From: Actinomycetes bacterium
GTDB taxonomy: Bacteria; Actinomycetota; Acidimicrobiia; Acidimicrobiales; Palsa-688
NCBI GenBank assembly: GCA_021838445.1
Contig: JAKCDU010000018.1
Span: 1 to 64,000 of the forward strand
Length of the DNA stretch: 64,000 bases
Direction: 5' to 3'
The translations under genes were made by a program, and so were the position numbers. This document shows, piece by piece, positions 1 through 8,891 of the stretch (the first letter of the stretch is position 1; every line of letters begins with the position of its first letter). Below the pieces are notes generated by a model, which saw only the letters and a list, made by a program, of their open reading frames with translations, did not search any database and was not told where the DNA came from.

Positions 1-1269
1 CGACATCGGTGAGCTGCCCGCTCCAGTTTTGTCAGCGGGTGAAGGTTCCCAGCCGTCCGCGGTCATCTTGCGCCGGCGACGAGCTTCAGCTGTGAAACGC
101 GGCCCGGCTACCGCCACGAACACCAACTGAAGCGCTGCTGCGGCCATGAAGGTGTGGTCCAGCCCGATCACGGAGCCGAGGATTCCCCCGCAGATCGCCC
201 CAAAGGGCTGTGATCCGCGTATGAGCAGCGAGTAGGCACTTGCGGCGCGTCCTTGCATGGTCGGTGGCACGAGCTCCTGCCGCATCGAACGACCGGCGAC
301 GTTTCCGATCACGACGGCAGAAGCTTCGATCATGAGTGCTGGCGCCGCCACCAGCGGATCCGTGGTCAATGCCATGACCGGATACACCATTGCTGCCGCT
401 GCGCCAGCCGCAAATATGGTACGTGTGGGACCCAATCGGGCATGCACTCGCGGCGCCAGGAGACTGCCGAGGGGAAGGCCAATGCTGGAGACGGCTAGGA
501 GCAGGCCATATCCTGTATCACTCAGCCCAAGGTTGACTCGGGTATAGAGGGCGAGCAAGGCCAATACCAGAGACTGGCAGAAGGCCAGACTGGCCAGGAT
601 GATCGTGAGAAGTCTCAGCGACGGTTGGCCCAGGTACCAACGGATACCTTTGGAAGCTTCGCCCAGGAAGGAGTCGCTCGTCCGGACAGGAGCGTCCGGT
701 TTGATGGCCCTTCTCACCAGGGCGATTGATGCGGCCGTTCCGACGGTATCGGTCAGGAACGGGATACTGCTGCTCAGGCTGAGGGCTGCGCCGCCCAGAC
801 CGTGACCGATCAGATTCTCGGCTGACATCTCGGCGTTCATGAGTCGGGCGTTGGCCTGAAGGACCCTGTCCGGTTTGACCACACTCGACAGGCTCGAACC
901 GCAGATCACCTCGAAGGCCATGGCCAAGCCCCCGAAAGCAAACGCAGAGATGTAGATGAAAGGCAAACTTATGGAATGAAAGACCAAAGCCATGAAGAAG
1001 CTACCGCTGACCAGGAGTCGCGCGACCTGTATGCGTACCGCCAGTCGCTGCTTGTTGAAGCGATCCGCAGCCGTTCCGATCGGTACCGCTACGAGGAGGC
1101 TCGGGACCAGTTGAGCGACCAGAACCGCCGACAGCGCCACCGGACTCCGCGTGTACCTGAGGGCCAGCAGGGGATAGGCCACCGTGAGCATCCCGTCCCC
1201 GATGGCCGACACCCCGACCGAGGACCAAAGACTCCAGAATCGGCCGCCCAGTCTCCGCCTGTGTTCCAT
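1..1269 (-). CDS. MFS transporter, 3' end truncated by window edge
   Basis: Manual reverse-strand reading from ATG at 1269 (MEHRRRLGGRFWSLWSSVGVSAIGDGMLTVAYPLLALRY...) stays open to position 1; hydrophobic MFS-like protein with PIGTAADRFNKQRL loop. Not in the ORF track, probably because it has no stop inside the window. Confidence 0.8.
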   Translation of the reverse strand, partial: MEHRRRLGGRFWSLWSSVGVSAIGDGMLTVAYPLLALRYTRSPVALSAVLVAQLVPSLLVAVPIGTAADRFNKQRLAVRIQVARLLVSGSFFMALVFHSISLPFIYISAFAFGGLAMAFEVICGSSLSSVVKPDRVLQANARLMNAEMSAENLIGHGLGGAALSLSSSIPFLTDTVGTAASIALVRRAIKPDAPVRTSDSFLGEASKGIRWYLGQPSLRLLTIILASLAFCQSLVLALLALYTRVNLGLSDTGYGLLLAVSSIGLPLGSLLAPRVHARLGPTRTIFAAGAAAAMVYPVMALTTDPLVAAPALMIEASAVVIGNVAGRSMRQELVPPTMQGRAASAYSLLIRGSQPFGAICGGILGSVIGLDHTFMAAAALQLVFVAVAGPRFTAEARRRRKMTADGWEPSPADKTGAGSSPMS

Positions 1270-1373
1270 CGAACTGCGCCTGCCTCCGGGTCTGCCGGAA
1301 AATCGCGAAACCGAGCGACCAGGTCCGAAGAACTCCTTCAGATCCTGACCGCTCGGTCCGAGCTTAGAGATGT

Positions 1374-1418
1374 CCTAGTGCCCGGCCTCAGCTGACAATC
1401 CTTCGACCGGGGACTAGG
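1374..1418. promoter_or_regulatory. Imperfect inverted repeat upstream of MFS gene
   Basis: CCTAGTGCCCGG (1374-1385) and CCGGGGACTAGG (1407-1418): 11/12 complementarity, 21-nt loop. Confidence 0.4.
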
Positions 1419-1527
1419 TAGTACAAATGGGATTGAGTATTCGGCTCAGCCCCAGCCCCAGCCACGCTTGTTATTGGTCATTCGATCGGTCACCTCCTCC
1501 TAGCTCCGCAGTCGCAGTCACCCACCC

Positions 1528-1555
1528 CGAAAGAGCCGAATATTCGGCTCTTTCG
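1528..1555. promoter_or_regulatory. 28-bp perfect palindrome, operator candidate
   Basis: CGAAAGAGCCGAATATTCGGCTCTTTCG is identical to its reverse complement; lies between divergent MFS and GGDEF-EAL genes; a copy of one core half (TATTCGGCTC) is at 1438-1447. Confidence 0.6.
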
Positions 1556-1646
1556 CCCTTCCGCAGTAACCATAGCGAGTTCCCGAAAAATCCGAAACCA
1601 TGTGTATGCTCCGGTGTCTGTCGTGAAAACCGACTAAAGGTATGTA

Positions 1647-4226
1647 GTGGGCCTTTCTGCCGATCGTCCTCTAGAGCCAGACGAGGTGTCGCCGACATCT
1701 CGTCCGGGTAAGCGACTCCCACCTACGGTCTCCCTCGTCGTCGGCGGCGTTGCCGTCCTCGCCGGCGTGTCGGTGCTGTTCGTCGGCGATCTCCACGGAC
1801 CGTCCGAGCCGGCCGCTCTCCCCTGGGTCTTTCTGGTTTCCCTCGCGCTGTTCGGTGCTACCCGACTTCCAATCAGGTTGCCCATCGGCATGGACAGCCT
1901 CCACGTGGACTTCTCCCCCGTCCCGACGCTCGTCGGAGCAGCCCTGTTCTCGCCGCGAAACCTGGCTTTGGGAGTCCTCTTGGCCTATGTCTGCGACTAC
2001 GGCCTCCGGCGTGGACCAGCTATCAGGGCCTTGTTCAATACGTCCAATGCGATCCTCGGCGCCTGTGCTGCGTCCGCCGTCTTCTCTGCGCTCGACGGGA
2101 CGAGCACACCCAAGTCGCTGTGGATGTGGCTGGCTGTGCTTGCCGGGGATTACGCCCTGGAGATCGTCACCGGTCTTGGGGCACTCGCCGTGATGTCGGT
2201 GACGGGCGCCCCCCTTGGCAGGGCCTACCTCCGGCAGATGGGTATTCAGACCGCCGTGCTGCCTTTGATCACCTCAGAGCTGGCAGTGGTCGCGCTTTCC
2301 TGCTATTTCACTGTTCCTCTCGCCTTGGTGGCCTTGGCTATTCCATGTTTCGGACTTGCCTGGTGGTATTCGAGCTCCGAGAAGCTGAGGAACAGATTTC
2401 GCGACCTGCAGTCGCTGTATCAGTACAGCCAGTCCCTCTCGGACGCCAGCGAGAGGGAGGACATCCTTACCATCGCTTTACGGGAGACCACCAGGGTCCT
2501 GCATTGCCAACGGGCCGAGCTCTGCCTCTCCGGGCCCGAAGGACTCGTCAGGTTCCGGCTGGGTGAGTCCGGGCGACTGAGCGAGCAGCTGACTCAGTGG
2601 GAGGGTGCGGAGCGGCTCGTGCTCGAAACCCAAGAACCGGTGCGGTTCACCCACTCCGAGCGCAATGAGTACCTCATCGACCGGCGGCTCAAGGATGCCA
2701 TGATCACGCCCTTGACGGTCGGAGGTTCCCGATCGGCCGTCCTCGTGGTCGCCAACCGGGACGGCAGCGAGGCGACCAGCTTCGAGCGTGAGGATCTCGG
2801 CTTCTTCCAGGCGCTGGCGGCCCACTTGGGAACGGCCCTGACGGCGTCGGAGCACCTGGACCACCTGAGGCGGTCGGTCGCCGAGCGTGAACATCAGGCC
2901 TACCACGACGCTTTGACCGGTTTGGCCAACCGGACGCTGTTCATGAACGTCGTGGCCAAAGCCCTCGAGCACGGTGGGGGCACCCGCATGGTCGCCGTGG
3001 TGCTCATGGACCTCGACGGTTTCAAGGAGATCAACGACGCCCTCGGTCATCACACCGGTGACGAGGTGCTCAAAGTGGTCGCCCAGAGGGTCAGCACAGG
3101 TGTGCGCGAGTACGGCCTGGCGGCGCGGCTCGGCGGCGACGAGTTTGCGTTCATGGTGGGCGCTGCGGCGAGCGTCGACGAGGTGCTCTCGATCACCGAG
3201 AAGCTGATGGCCTCGGTCGGAGCGCCGATGGACATCGGAAACGTGGCCCTCACGGTCCGGGCCAGCGTCGGTATCGCCCTGGCGCCGGTCCACGGTCTGG
3301 ACGCCCCGACCCTGCTCAAGAAGGCCGACGTCGCCATGTACTCGGCCAAGAGCTCTTCCCGGCGTATCAGCGTCTACGACCGTTCGATGGATAACTCGTC
3401 GGCCCGCCGACTGGCCCTGGCCACCGATCTGGGCAAGGCCATCGAGCACGACGAGCTCGACCTGTGGTTCCAGCCGGTGGCCGACATGGCCTCGGGCCGG
3501 GTTGCGGGCTTCGAGGCCCTCCTCCGCTGGCCCCACCCGGCCCTCGGGTTCATCCCCCCCGACGAGTTCATCCCCATCGCCGAGCAGACCGGCCTGATCG
3601 AGCCGCTCACGTGGTGGGTGGTCAATCAGGCCCTGAGTGAGTTGCGCCGCTGGCGCGACGACGGGTTCGAGTTCGACATGGCCATCAACTTCTCGGCCCG
3701 CAGCCTGCTCGACCCGGCCATGGTCGACCACCTCCGCGCCATGGTGTCGAGTTTCGACCTGACCCCGAGCGCCATCACGCTGGAGATAACCGAGTCGTCG
3801 ATGATGGTCGAGCTGGAGCGTTCCGAGGCGGTGTTGCGCCGGCTGTCCGACATGGGTTTCCGGATAGCCATCGACGACTTCGGGACCGGCTACTCGTCGC
3901 TGTCACGCCTGAAGGTCCTGCCGGTCCACGTGCTGAAGATCGACCGGGCCTTCGTCAAGAACATCACCTTCGACAAGGGCGATCAGGCCATAGTCAAGTC
4001 CATCATCGAGCTGGCCCGGGTCATGGACCACCAGATCGTCGCCGAGGGCATCGAGGACCTCCAGACCTGGAGCCGGTTGGCCTCTCTCGGCTGCGACCTG
4101 GCCCAGGGCTACTACTTCGCCCGGCCCATGCTGGCCCGGGACTGCCGGCGGTGGGTCCTCGAGCGCCAGGGTCCCAACCTGGCCCCGGTGAGGTCGCTCA
4201 ATCTCAGAGTCGTCGACGGAGGCTGA
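1647..4226 (+). CDS. Membrane-anchored GAF-GGDEF-EAL c-di-GMP turnover protein
   Basis: Hydrophobic N-terminus, GAF-like region, RLGGDEFAFMVG (intact GGDEF) and GFEALLRWPHP (intact EAL), DDFGTGYSSL; GTG start. Confidence 0.92.
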   Translation: MGLSADRPLEPDEVSPTSRPGKRLPPTVSLVVGGVAVLAGVSVLFVGDLHGPSEPAALPWVFLVSLALFGATRLPIRLPIGMDSLHVDFSPVPTLVGAALFSPRNLALGVLLAYVCDYGLRRGPAIRALFNTSNAILGACAASAVFSALDGTSTPKSLWMWLAVLAGDYALEIVTGLGALAVMSVTGAPLGRAYLRQMGIQTAVLPLITSELAVVALSCYFTVPLALVALAIPCFGLAWWYSSSEKLRNRFRDLQSLYQYSQSLSDASEREDILTIALRETTRVLHCQRAELCLSGPEGLVRFRLGESGRLSEQLTQWEGAERLVLETQEPVRFTHSERNEYLIDRRLKDAMITPLTVGGSRSAVLVVANRDGSEATSFEREDLGFFQALAAHLGTALTASEHLDHLRRSVAEREHQAYHDALTGLANRTLFMNVVAKALEHGGGTRMVAVVLMDLDGFKEINDALGHHTGDEVLKVVAQRVSTGVREYGLAARLGGDEFAFMVGAAASVDEVLSITEKLMASVGAPMDIGNVALTVRASVGIALAPVHGLDAPTLLKKADVAMYSAKSSSRRISVYDRSMDNSSARRLALATDLGKAIEHDELDLWFQPVADMASGRVAGFEALLRWPHPALGFIPPDEFIPIAEQTGLIEPLTWWVVNQALSELRRWRDDGFEFDMAINFSARSLLDPAMVDHLRAMVSSFDLTPSAITLEITESSMMVELERSEAVLRRLSDMGFRIAIDDFGTGYSSLSRLKVLPVHVLKIDRAFVKNITFDKGDQAIVKSIIELARVMDHQIVAEGIEDLQTWSRLASLGCDLAQGYYFARPMLARDCRRWVLERQGPNLAPVRSLNLRVVDGG

Positions 4227-4330
4227 CGGCCCGGTCGGCCCCAGCCGTCCTGAGCCGTCCCATCGCCTCATCACCGGCTTCCGAGCGCCTCACCCGGGGT
4301 GCCCGCCTGGTGTCGCCCTGCGAGGGGCCG

Positions 4331-4744
4331 CTAGCGCCGTTCGAGGACGATCACCGGGATGACCCGGTCACCGGCCTTCTCCTCGTAGTCGGCGAAGCCC
4401 GGCATGGCGTCCTTCTGCGCGCCCCATATTGACTCGCGCTCCGATCCCTGCGCTTCCCGGGCCCGGACTTCCACGGTCTCGGCCCCCACCTCGATCGTCG
4501 TGTCGGGGGCGGCCATCAGGTTGGCGTACCAGGCCGGGTGGACGGGGGCGCCGGCGTAGGAGGCGAAGATGGCCCAGGCCTGGTCGCGCTTCTGGTAGGC
4601 GAGAGGAGTGACCCGGGCCTGGCCGCTCTGGCGTCCCCGGTGGTGGAGCAGAAGCAGCGGGACGCCTTCGAACGGACCCCCCACGACCCCGTCGCTGGCG
4701 CGGAACTCGGCGATGATCTTCTCGTTGAAGTCGTTGGGAGCCAT
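4331..4744 (-). CDS. Deazaflavin (F420)-dependent nitroreductase family protein
   Basis: LLLLHHRGRQSGQARVTPLAY... HPAWYANLMAAPDTTIEVG, typical of DDN family. Confidence 0.85.
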   Translation of the reverse strand: MAPNDFNEKIIAEFRASDGVVGGPFEGVPLLLLHHRGRQSGQARVTPLAYQKRDQAWAIFASYAGAPVHPAWYANLMAAPDTTIEVGAETVEVRAREAQGSERESIWGAQKDAMPGFADYEEKAGDRVIPVIVLERR

Positions 4745-4880
4745 GACCCAGAAAGCTACCCAAACACGCCCGTGGCCCGCACCGGTCCTCCGCCCCAGCC
4801 GCTCGACCGGGGTGGGCCCCTGAGGAGGAGTGGCGATCTGGGGAATTCGAGGGTGGCGGCCGGATGGGAGAGAATGGAGC

Positions 4881-6560
4881 GTGACCGACGCCCGTCGCTT
4901 GGCCGACCGCTTCCACGAGCGGTGGCTTCAGGTCCACCCCTTCGCCGCCTCGATGTACGGGATCAGCGGCTACGACCACCTGGTACCCGATGACAGCGAA
5001 GCGGGTGACTCGACCTGGAGGCAGGAGGTCGAGGCCATCCTGGCCTCCGCCGATCAGCTGGCCGACCAGGCACCCAAGCCCGGTGGGTCGATCGACGACC
5101 GGGTAACGCTCGGATGCCTGCGGTCGGCCGCTCGGCAGGAGTTGGACGCCATCGACTCGGCGGCCATCGAACACGCGGTGTCGGCCATGCCCTTCGTGGA
5201 CCCCGCCTCCTTCCTCGCCGTGGCGGCGCGCACAGTGCTCCTCGACGGGCGGGCCGCCGACGACTACGTCGCTCGTCTCGAGGCCGCCGGGCCGTGGATC
5301 GACCAGCTCTCCGGCCGTCTGAGGTCCGGCGCGGCCAAGGGTCGCACCTCGGTCGCCCCCCTGGTTCGCCAAGCGGTGGAGTGGGCCGACGAGCTGCTGT
5401 CCGACCCGGTTCCGGCTGCCCTTCTCGCCCCCCAGGCCCCCGCCGGGTGGGACGGGCAGGCGGCGTGGGAGGAGCGTCGCTCGGCGGCGGCCTCCGGGTC
5501 GGTTCGCCCGGCTCTGGCCCGATGGCGGGCCACTCTGCTGGAGCTCCTGCCGTCGAGCCGCGATGCCGACCACGGCGGGCTGTGCCACCTCCCGGGCGGG
5601 GAGGAGGACTATGCCCGGGCCATACGGGTCCACACCACCCTGCCGCTCACCTCCGAGCAGCTGCACCGGACCGGCCTGGAGGAGATCGCCGAGCTGGAGG
5701 CGAGGGCGCTCGAGCTCGGCGCCTCGCTCGGCCTGCGGGACCTCGAATCGGTCTACGGGGCGCTGCGGGCCTCAGCCGGCGCCACCTCGCCGCAGGAGTC
5801 GATGGCCCGCGCCGAGGCCGCCGTCCGACGGGCCGAGGCGGCCGCGCCCGACGTGTTTCCGCCGCCCCTGCCACTTCCGTGTGAGGTGACGCCCATGCCG
5901 TCGGTGGTGGCCCGGGCCCGGACCGCGCCCCACTACACGCCTCCCCGCCTCGACGGCGGCCGGGCCGGTACTTTCTGGTTCAACACCGAGTGCCCCACGG
6001 CGGGCACGGGCTGGGATCTGGAGGTCGTCGCCTTCCACGAGGCCGTCCCCGGACATCACCTGCAGCTCTCCCGGCTCCAGATGCTCGACGATCTCCCGGC
6101 CCTGCAGAGACAGCGCAGCATCACCGTCTTCTCCGAGGGCTGGGGTCTCTACGCCGAGCAGCTGGCCGAGGAGGCCGGTCTCTACCTCGACGAGCGCAGC
6201 CTCCTCGGCGCGGTGAGCGCCTCGCTGATGCGGGCCTGTCGCCTGGTGGTGGACACCGGTCTCCACGCCTTCGGTTGGACCCGGGACCGGGCCCTGGACT
6301 TCTACCGGGCCCACGCCCCCATGCCCATCGAGTTCCTCGCCGCCGAGATCGACCGCTACCTGGTGATGCCGGGCCAAGCTCTGTCGTACCTGACCGGCAA
6401 GCTGGAGATACTGCGCCTCCGCCGCATCGCCGGGGCTGAGCTGGGCTCCCGCTTCACGCTGCCGGCCTTCCACTCGGCGTTGCTCGACCGGGGATCTCTG
6501 CCCATGCCGGTGCTGGCCGAGACCCTCGATGCCTGGACCGCCTCCCAGCTCGCTTCGTGA
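4881..6560 (+). CDS. DUF885 family protein, putative metal-dependent peptidase-like
   Basis: VVAFHEAVPGHHLQLSRLQ motif and C-terminal DUF885 signature; likely GTG start at 4881 inside the 4830 ORF. Confidence 0.85.
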   Translation: MTDARRLADRFHERWLQVHPFAASMYGISGYDHLVPDDSEAGDSTWRQEVEAILASADQLADQAPKPGGSIDDRVTLGCLRSAARQELDAIDSAAIEHAVSAMPFVDPASFLAVAARTVLLDGRAADDYVARLEAAGPWIDQLSGRLRSGAAKGRTSVAPLVRQAVEWADELLSDPVPAALLAPQAPAGWDGQAAWEERRSAAASGSVRPALARWRATLLELLPSSRDADHGGLCHLPGGEEDYARAIRVHTTLPLTSEQLHRTGLEEIAELEARALELGASLGLRDLESVYGALRASAGATSPQESMARAEAAVRRAEAAAPDVFPPPLPLPCEVTPMPSVVARARTAPHYTPPRLDGGRAGTFWFNTECPTAGTGWDLEVVAFHEAVPGHHLQLSRLQMLDDLPALQRQRSITVFSEGWGLYAEQLAEEAGLYLDERSLLGAVSASLMRACRLVVDTGLHAFGWTRDRALDFYRAHAPMPIEFLAAEIDRYLVMPGQALSYLTGKLEILRLRRIAGAELGSRFTLPAFHSALLDRGSLPMPVLAETLDAWTASQLAS

Positions 6561-6585
6561 GGGGCATCTCGCCCTGCTGAACCCT

Positions 6586-6619
6586 CATGTGTCGGGCCGC
6601 TAGCTCATCCGGTAGAGCA
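6586..6619 (+). repeat. Duplicated 5' half of tRNA-Lys plus 8 bp upstream
   Basis: catgtgtcgggccgctagctcatccggtagagca matches 7833-7866 with one mismatch; sequence diverges after the D-arm. Confidence 0.85.
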
Positions 6620-6837
6620 CGTGCACAGTTACCAAGTCCCCAGGGCTTCGGGTCACCAAACACAGCGGACAAGTGCTGTTCAAAATGGGTTGTGGGTCGG
6701 ATCAGGCCCCATTTGGCTTGGCCTACTGGAGCCCAGTTGTAGCCAAGTTGCTAACTGGTTGCTGGCAATGGCCAACATCCCTGCCCGGGTAGCAGACCGT
6801 TCATGACCGTTGATGTCCACGCTCGCTGCCGGGCGGG

Positions 6838-7045
6838 TTGAGCGGCGACACCTACGAAATCGCCTGGTCCCCCATGGCGAGGCGCGATCTCGCGAAGCTC
6901 CCCGAGAAGTCGCAGACACCGATAGCGCCAAGCGGGCTACCGCACGAGGAGGCGTGTCGCACCGACACAGAACGCCCGGAGCCCTCGCTCACGAGCCGTG
7001 TCGACCCGATCCCGAGGAACTTCCGGCGGTACGGGGGCCCGTCGG
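6838..7045 (+). pseudogene. Decayed RelE/ParE-type toxin remnant
   Basis: N-terminal TYEIAWSPMARRDLAKLPEK is RelE-like; conserved C-terminal part absent, with a possible remnant (ALAHEPCRPDP) in another frame. Confidence 0.55.
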
Positions 7046-7090
7046 CTGGTGTTGGACACCGGTCTCCACGCCTGACCGGCAAGCTGGAGA
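7046..7090 (+). pseudogene. 45-bp scar of the DUF885 gene with internal deletion
   Basis: 7046-7073 matches 6243-6270 (27/28) and 7071-7090 matches 6389-6408 (20/20); the two matches share a 3-bp CCT junction. Confidence 0.8.
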
Positions 7091-7123
7091 ACGACCGTTG
7101 GTGATCGGCCCCTCACGGTGGTC

Positions 7124-7465
7124 CTACAGGTCCAGGACGCGCCGGAGGCCCCGATCGACGTCTCCCATGAGCACACTCGGGACGTCGCCTGCGGCCTCGA
7201 TGAGATCGTCCTTGTTCAGGGTGACCAATGCGGTCATGTTCACGACCGAGTCGTGTGGGAGGCCCACCGCCGAGGAAGGGAGGAACACGTTGCCTGGCAT
7301 GGCCGCCAAACCGGTGTTGCTCGTAATCACCGCGGCCAGGACCGTGTTGAGGTTGCTTGCGTTGTACCCGTCGGCCTGGATGACGAGGACTGGCCGTCGC
7401 TTCGAGGGACGACTGCCGGGACCTTCGCCCAGGTCGGCCCAATGGATCTCCCCGCGTTTCACCAC
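7124..7465 (-). CDS. MazF/PemK-type endoribonuclease toxin
   Basis: MVKRGEIHWADLGEGPGSRPSKRRPVLVIQAD...NTVLAAVITSN; overlaps upstream antitoxin ORF. Confidence 0.9.
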   Translation of the reverse strand: MVKRGEIHWADLGEGPGSRPSKRRPVLVIQADGYNASNLNTVLAAVITSNTGLAAMPGNVFLPSSAVGLPHDSVVNMTALVTLNKDDLIEAAGDVPSVLMGDVDRGLRRVLDL

Positions 7466-7707
7466 TCCCCGTCCACCGCGGCAATGCGTCGCTTGCCGGC
7501 GGCGGCAGCCAAGGCCGAACTGTCGTCGAGGTGACCCTGCGCTGCCAGGGCGTCGTTGATCTGCTCGGTTGTGGTCTGTTCGTCCAAGGAGCGCAGGTAG
7601 TGGCGGACGGCGACGGTGTAGAACTCGGATCTGCTCATTCCGAGGGCCCGAGAGCGCTGTTCGGCCTCGCTGAAGGTGTCGTCCGGCACGGAGATCGCCG
7701 TCTTCAT
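7459..7707 (-). CDS. RHH-type antitoxin partner of MazF-like toxin
   Basis: MKTAISVPDDTFSEAEQRSRALGMSRSEFYTVAVRHYL ribbon-helix-helix; 7-bp overlap with toxin. Confidence 0.88.
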   Translation of the reverse strand: MKTAISVPDDTFSEAEQRSRALGMSRSEFYTVAVRHYLRSLDEQTTTEQINDALAAQGHLDDSSALAAAAGKRRIAAVDGEW

Positions 7708-7715
7708 GATTCCGA

Positions 7716-7732
7716 GTATAACTCAGTTATAC
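7716..7732. promoter_or_regulatory. Operator candidate of the mazEF-type module
   Basis: GTATAAC-TCA-GTTATAC perfect 7-3-7 inverted repeat 9 bp upstream of the antitoxin start. Confidence 0.65.
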
Positions 7733-7840
7733 CAGATTGGGCCCAAGGTGAGCAGCTCGTCGGGAAAATGCACGCGGGACATCACCATCGCGGAGAGAGC
7801 CCGTTCCCTAGCTTTCCACTCTGCTAGACACCCATGTGCC

Positions 7841-7916
7841 GGGCCGCTAGCTCATCCGGTAGAGCAGGGGACTTTTAATCCCAAGGTGCAGGGTTCGAGA
7901 CCCTGGCGGCCCACCA
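7841..7916 (+). tRNA. tRNA-Lys(TTT), CCA encoded
   Basis: GGGCCGC acceptor pairs with GCGGCCC; D-arm GCTCATCCGGTAGAGC; loop CTTTTAA gives anticodon TTT; T-arm CAGGGTTCGAGACCCTG; ends ACCA. Confidence 0.95.
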
Positions 7917-8019
7917 CATCAAGATCTTCACAGAAGTTGCGGGCAGCCACCGACATCCGACCACCGGGCTTGGCGTGATCACGGCTACGAGCGCGGTCAA
8001 CCTTCGCTCGCAACGCGGG

Positions 8020-8397
8020 TCAGTAGGGCGCCTGGAGAGCGGTGAACATTGGGAAGTGCCTGACATTGCGGGTCAGGAGTCGGGCGTTGGTGCGGGCGGC
8101 GGTGGCCGCGATTGCGAGGTCGGCGCTGTCGATGGTGTGGTGGCTAGGAAGCCACTCGCGGCCGAGGGCGCCGGCCTGTTCGGCGATCTCGGCGTCGACG
8201 GGGTGCCAAACGAGGGTGGATAGCAATGCGCGCGTGCCATCCTCTTCTGCGGGCCGCATGCCGGCGAGGATTTCGATGCGGGTGATTTCACTCGCATGAA
8301 GGACGTCCGCGGCTCGCTCCCGTTCGAGAAGGTCCCCGGCGGCTGCGTGTCCTCGCAGGTAGTCGATGAGGATCGAGGTGTCTACCAGGGCGGTCAC
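8020..8397 (-). CDS. VapC-type PIN-domain toxin
   Basis: MTALVDTSILIDYLRG... ITRIEILAGMR... HTIDSADLAIAATAARTNARLLTRNVRHF. Confidence 0.92.
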   Translation of the reverse strand: MTALVDTSILIDYLRGHAAAGDLLERERAADVLHASEITRIEILAGMRPAEEDGTRALLSTLVWHPVDAEIAEQAGALGREWLPSHHTIDSADLAIAATAARTNARLLTRNVRHFPMFTALQAPY

Positions 8398-8648
8398 GGA
8401 CGGCCGCGTTCCATGCGAGAGCCAGAGCGCAGCTGATCGACCCAGGCTGCGCCGTCGAGATCGTGGTCATTCCACGAGGCGAAGGAGCGGCGCATCGCTG
8501 CGAGGTCGTCATCGGTGGAGCGCTCCGAGCCATAGACCTGCTCGACCGCATCACGGATCAGCGAAGAAAGGGATCGACCAGTCCGCCGAGCGGCGGCATC
8601 CAGGGCACGACGCTCCTCATCGGTCAAAGAGATCTGAGTTCGCTGCAT
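8394..8648 (-). CDS. RHH antitoxin, VapB-type
   Basis: MQRTQISLTDEERRALDAAARRTGRSLSSLIRDAVEQVYG; 4-bp overlap with VapC. Confidence 0.88.
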   Translation of the reverse strand: MQRTQISLTDEERRALDAAARRTGRSLSSLIRDAVEQVYGSERSTDDDLAAMRRSFASWNDHDLDGAAWVDQLRSGSRMERGRP

Positions 8649-8665
8649 GATGTAAGTTTACATCA
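8648..8665. promoter_or_regulatory. Operator candidate of vapBC-1
   Basis: TGATGTAA-GT-TTACATCA perfect 8-2-8 inverted repeat abutting the antitoxin start codon. Confidence 0.6.
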
Positions 8666-8838
8666 CTTCCGGGAGCGGGCTGGTGTACGCCGAGGTGCTC
8701 TCGCACGTCAGCCAGGTGGTCTCCGCCGGGGGGCGGCGAGTGCGACCGACCGAAGCGTCCCGAGTCTTTCGCATCGGGCAATTCGCGCGCCCGAAGCAGT
8801 TCCCTATGGCCACCGGCTGCCCTCGGAGGAGAACGTGA

Positions 8839-8867
8839 CGGTTCGTATGCTGGGAGGTCAGGACCAC
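8839..8867. repeat. 29-bp direct repeat copy 1, flanks vapBC-2
   Basis: CGGTTCGTATGCTGGGAGGTCAGGACCAC; 28/29 with 9631-9659. Confidence 0.85.
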
Positions 8868-8891
8868 AACGGAACAGAATACGAACCCTGC

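Noticed and set aside
1001-1228. Short ORFs of the 1-1400 region (253-498, 599-805, 976-1395, 1001-1228) as genes
   Set aside because: They lie within or antisense to the open MFS frame read manually on the minus strand.
6594-6668. Second functional tRNA next to DUF885
   Set aside because: Only the acceptor 5' strand and D-arm match; no anticodon stem, T-arm or matching 3' acceptor follows.
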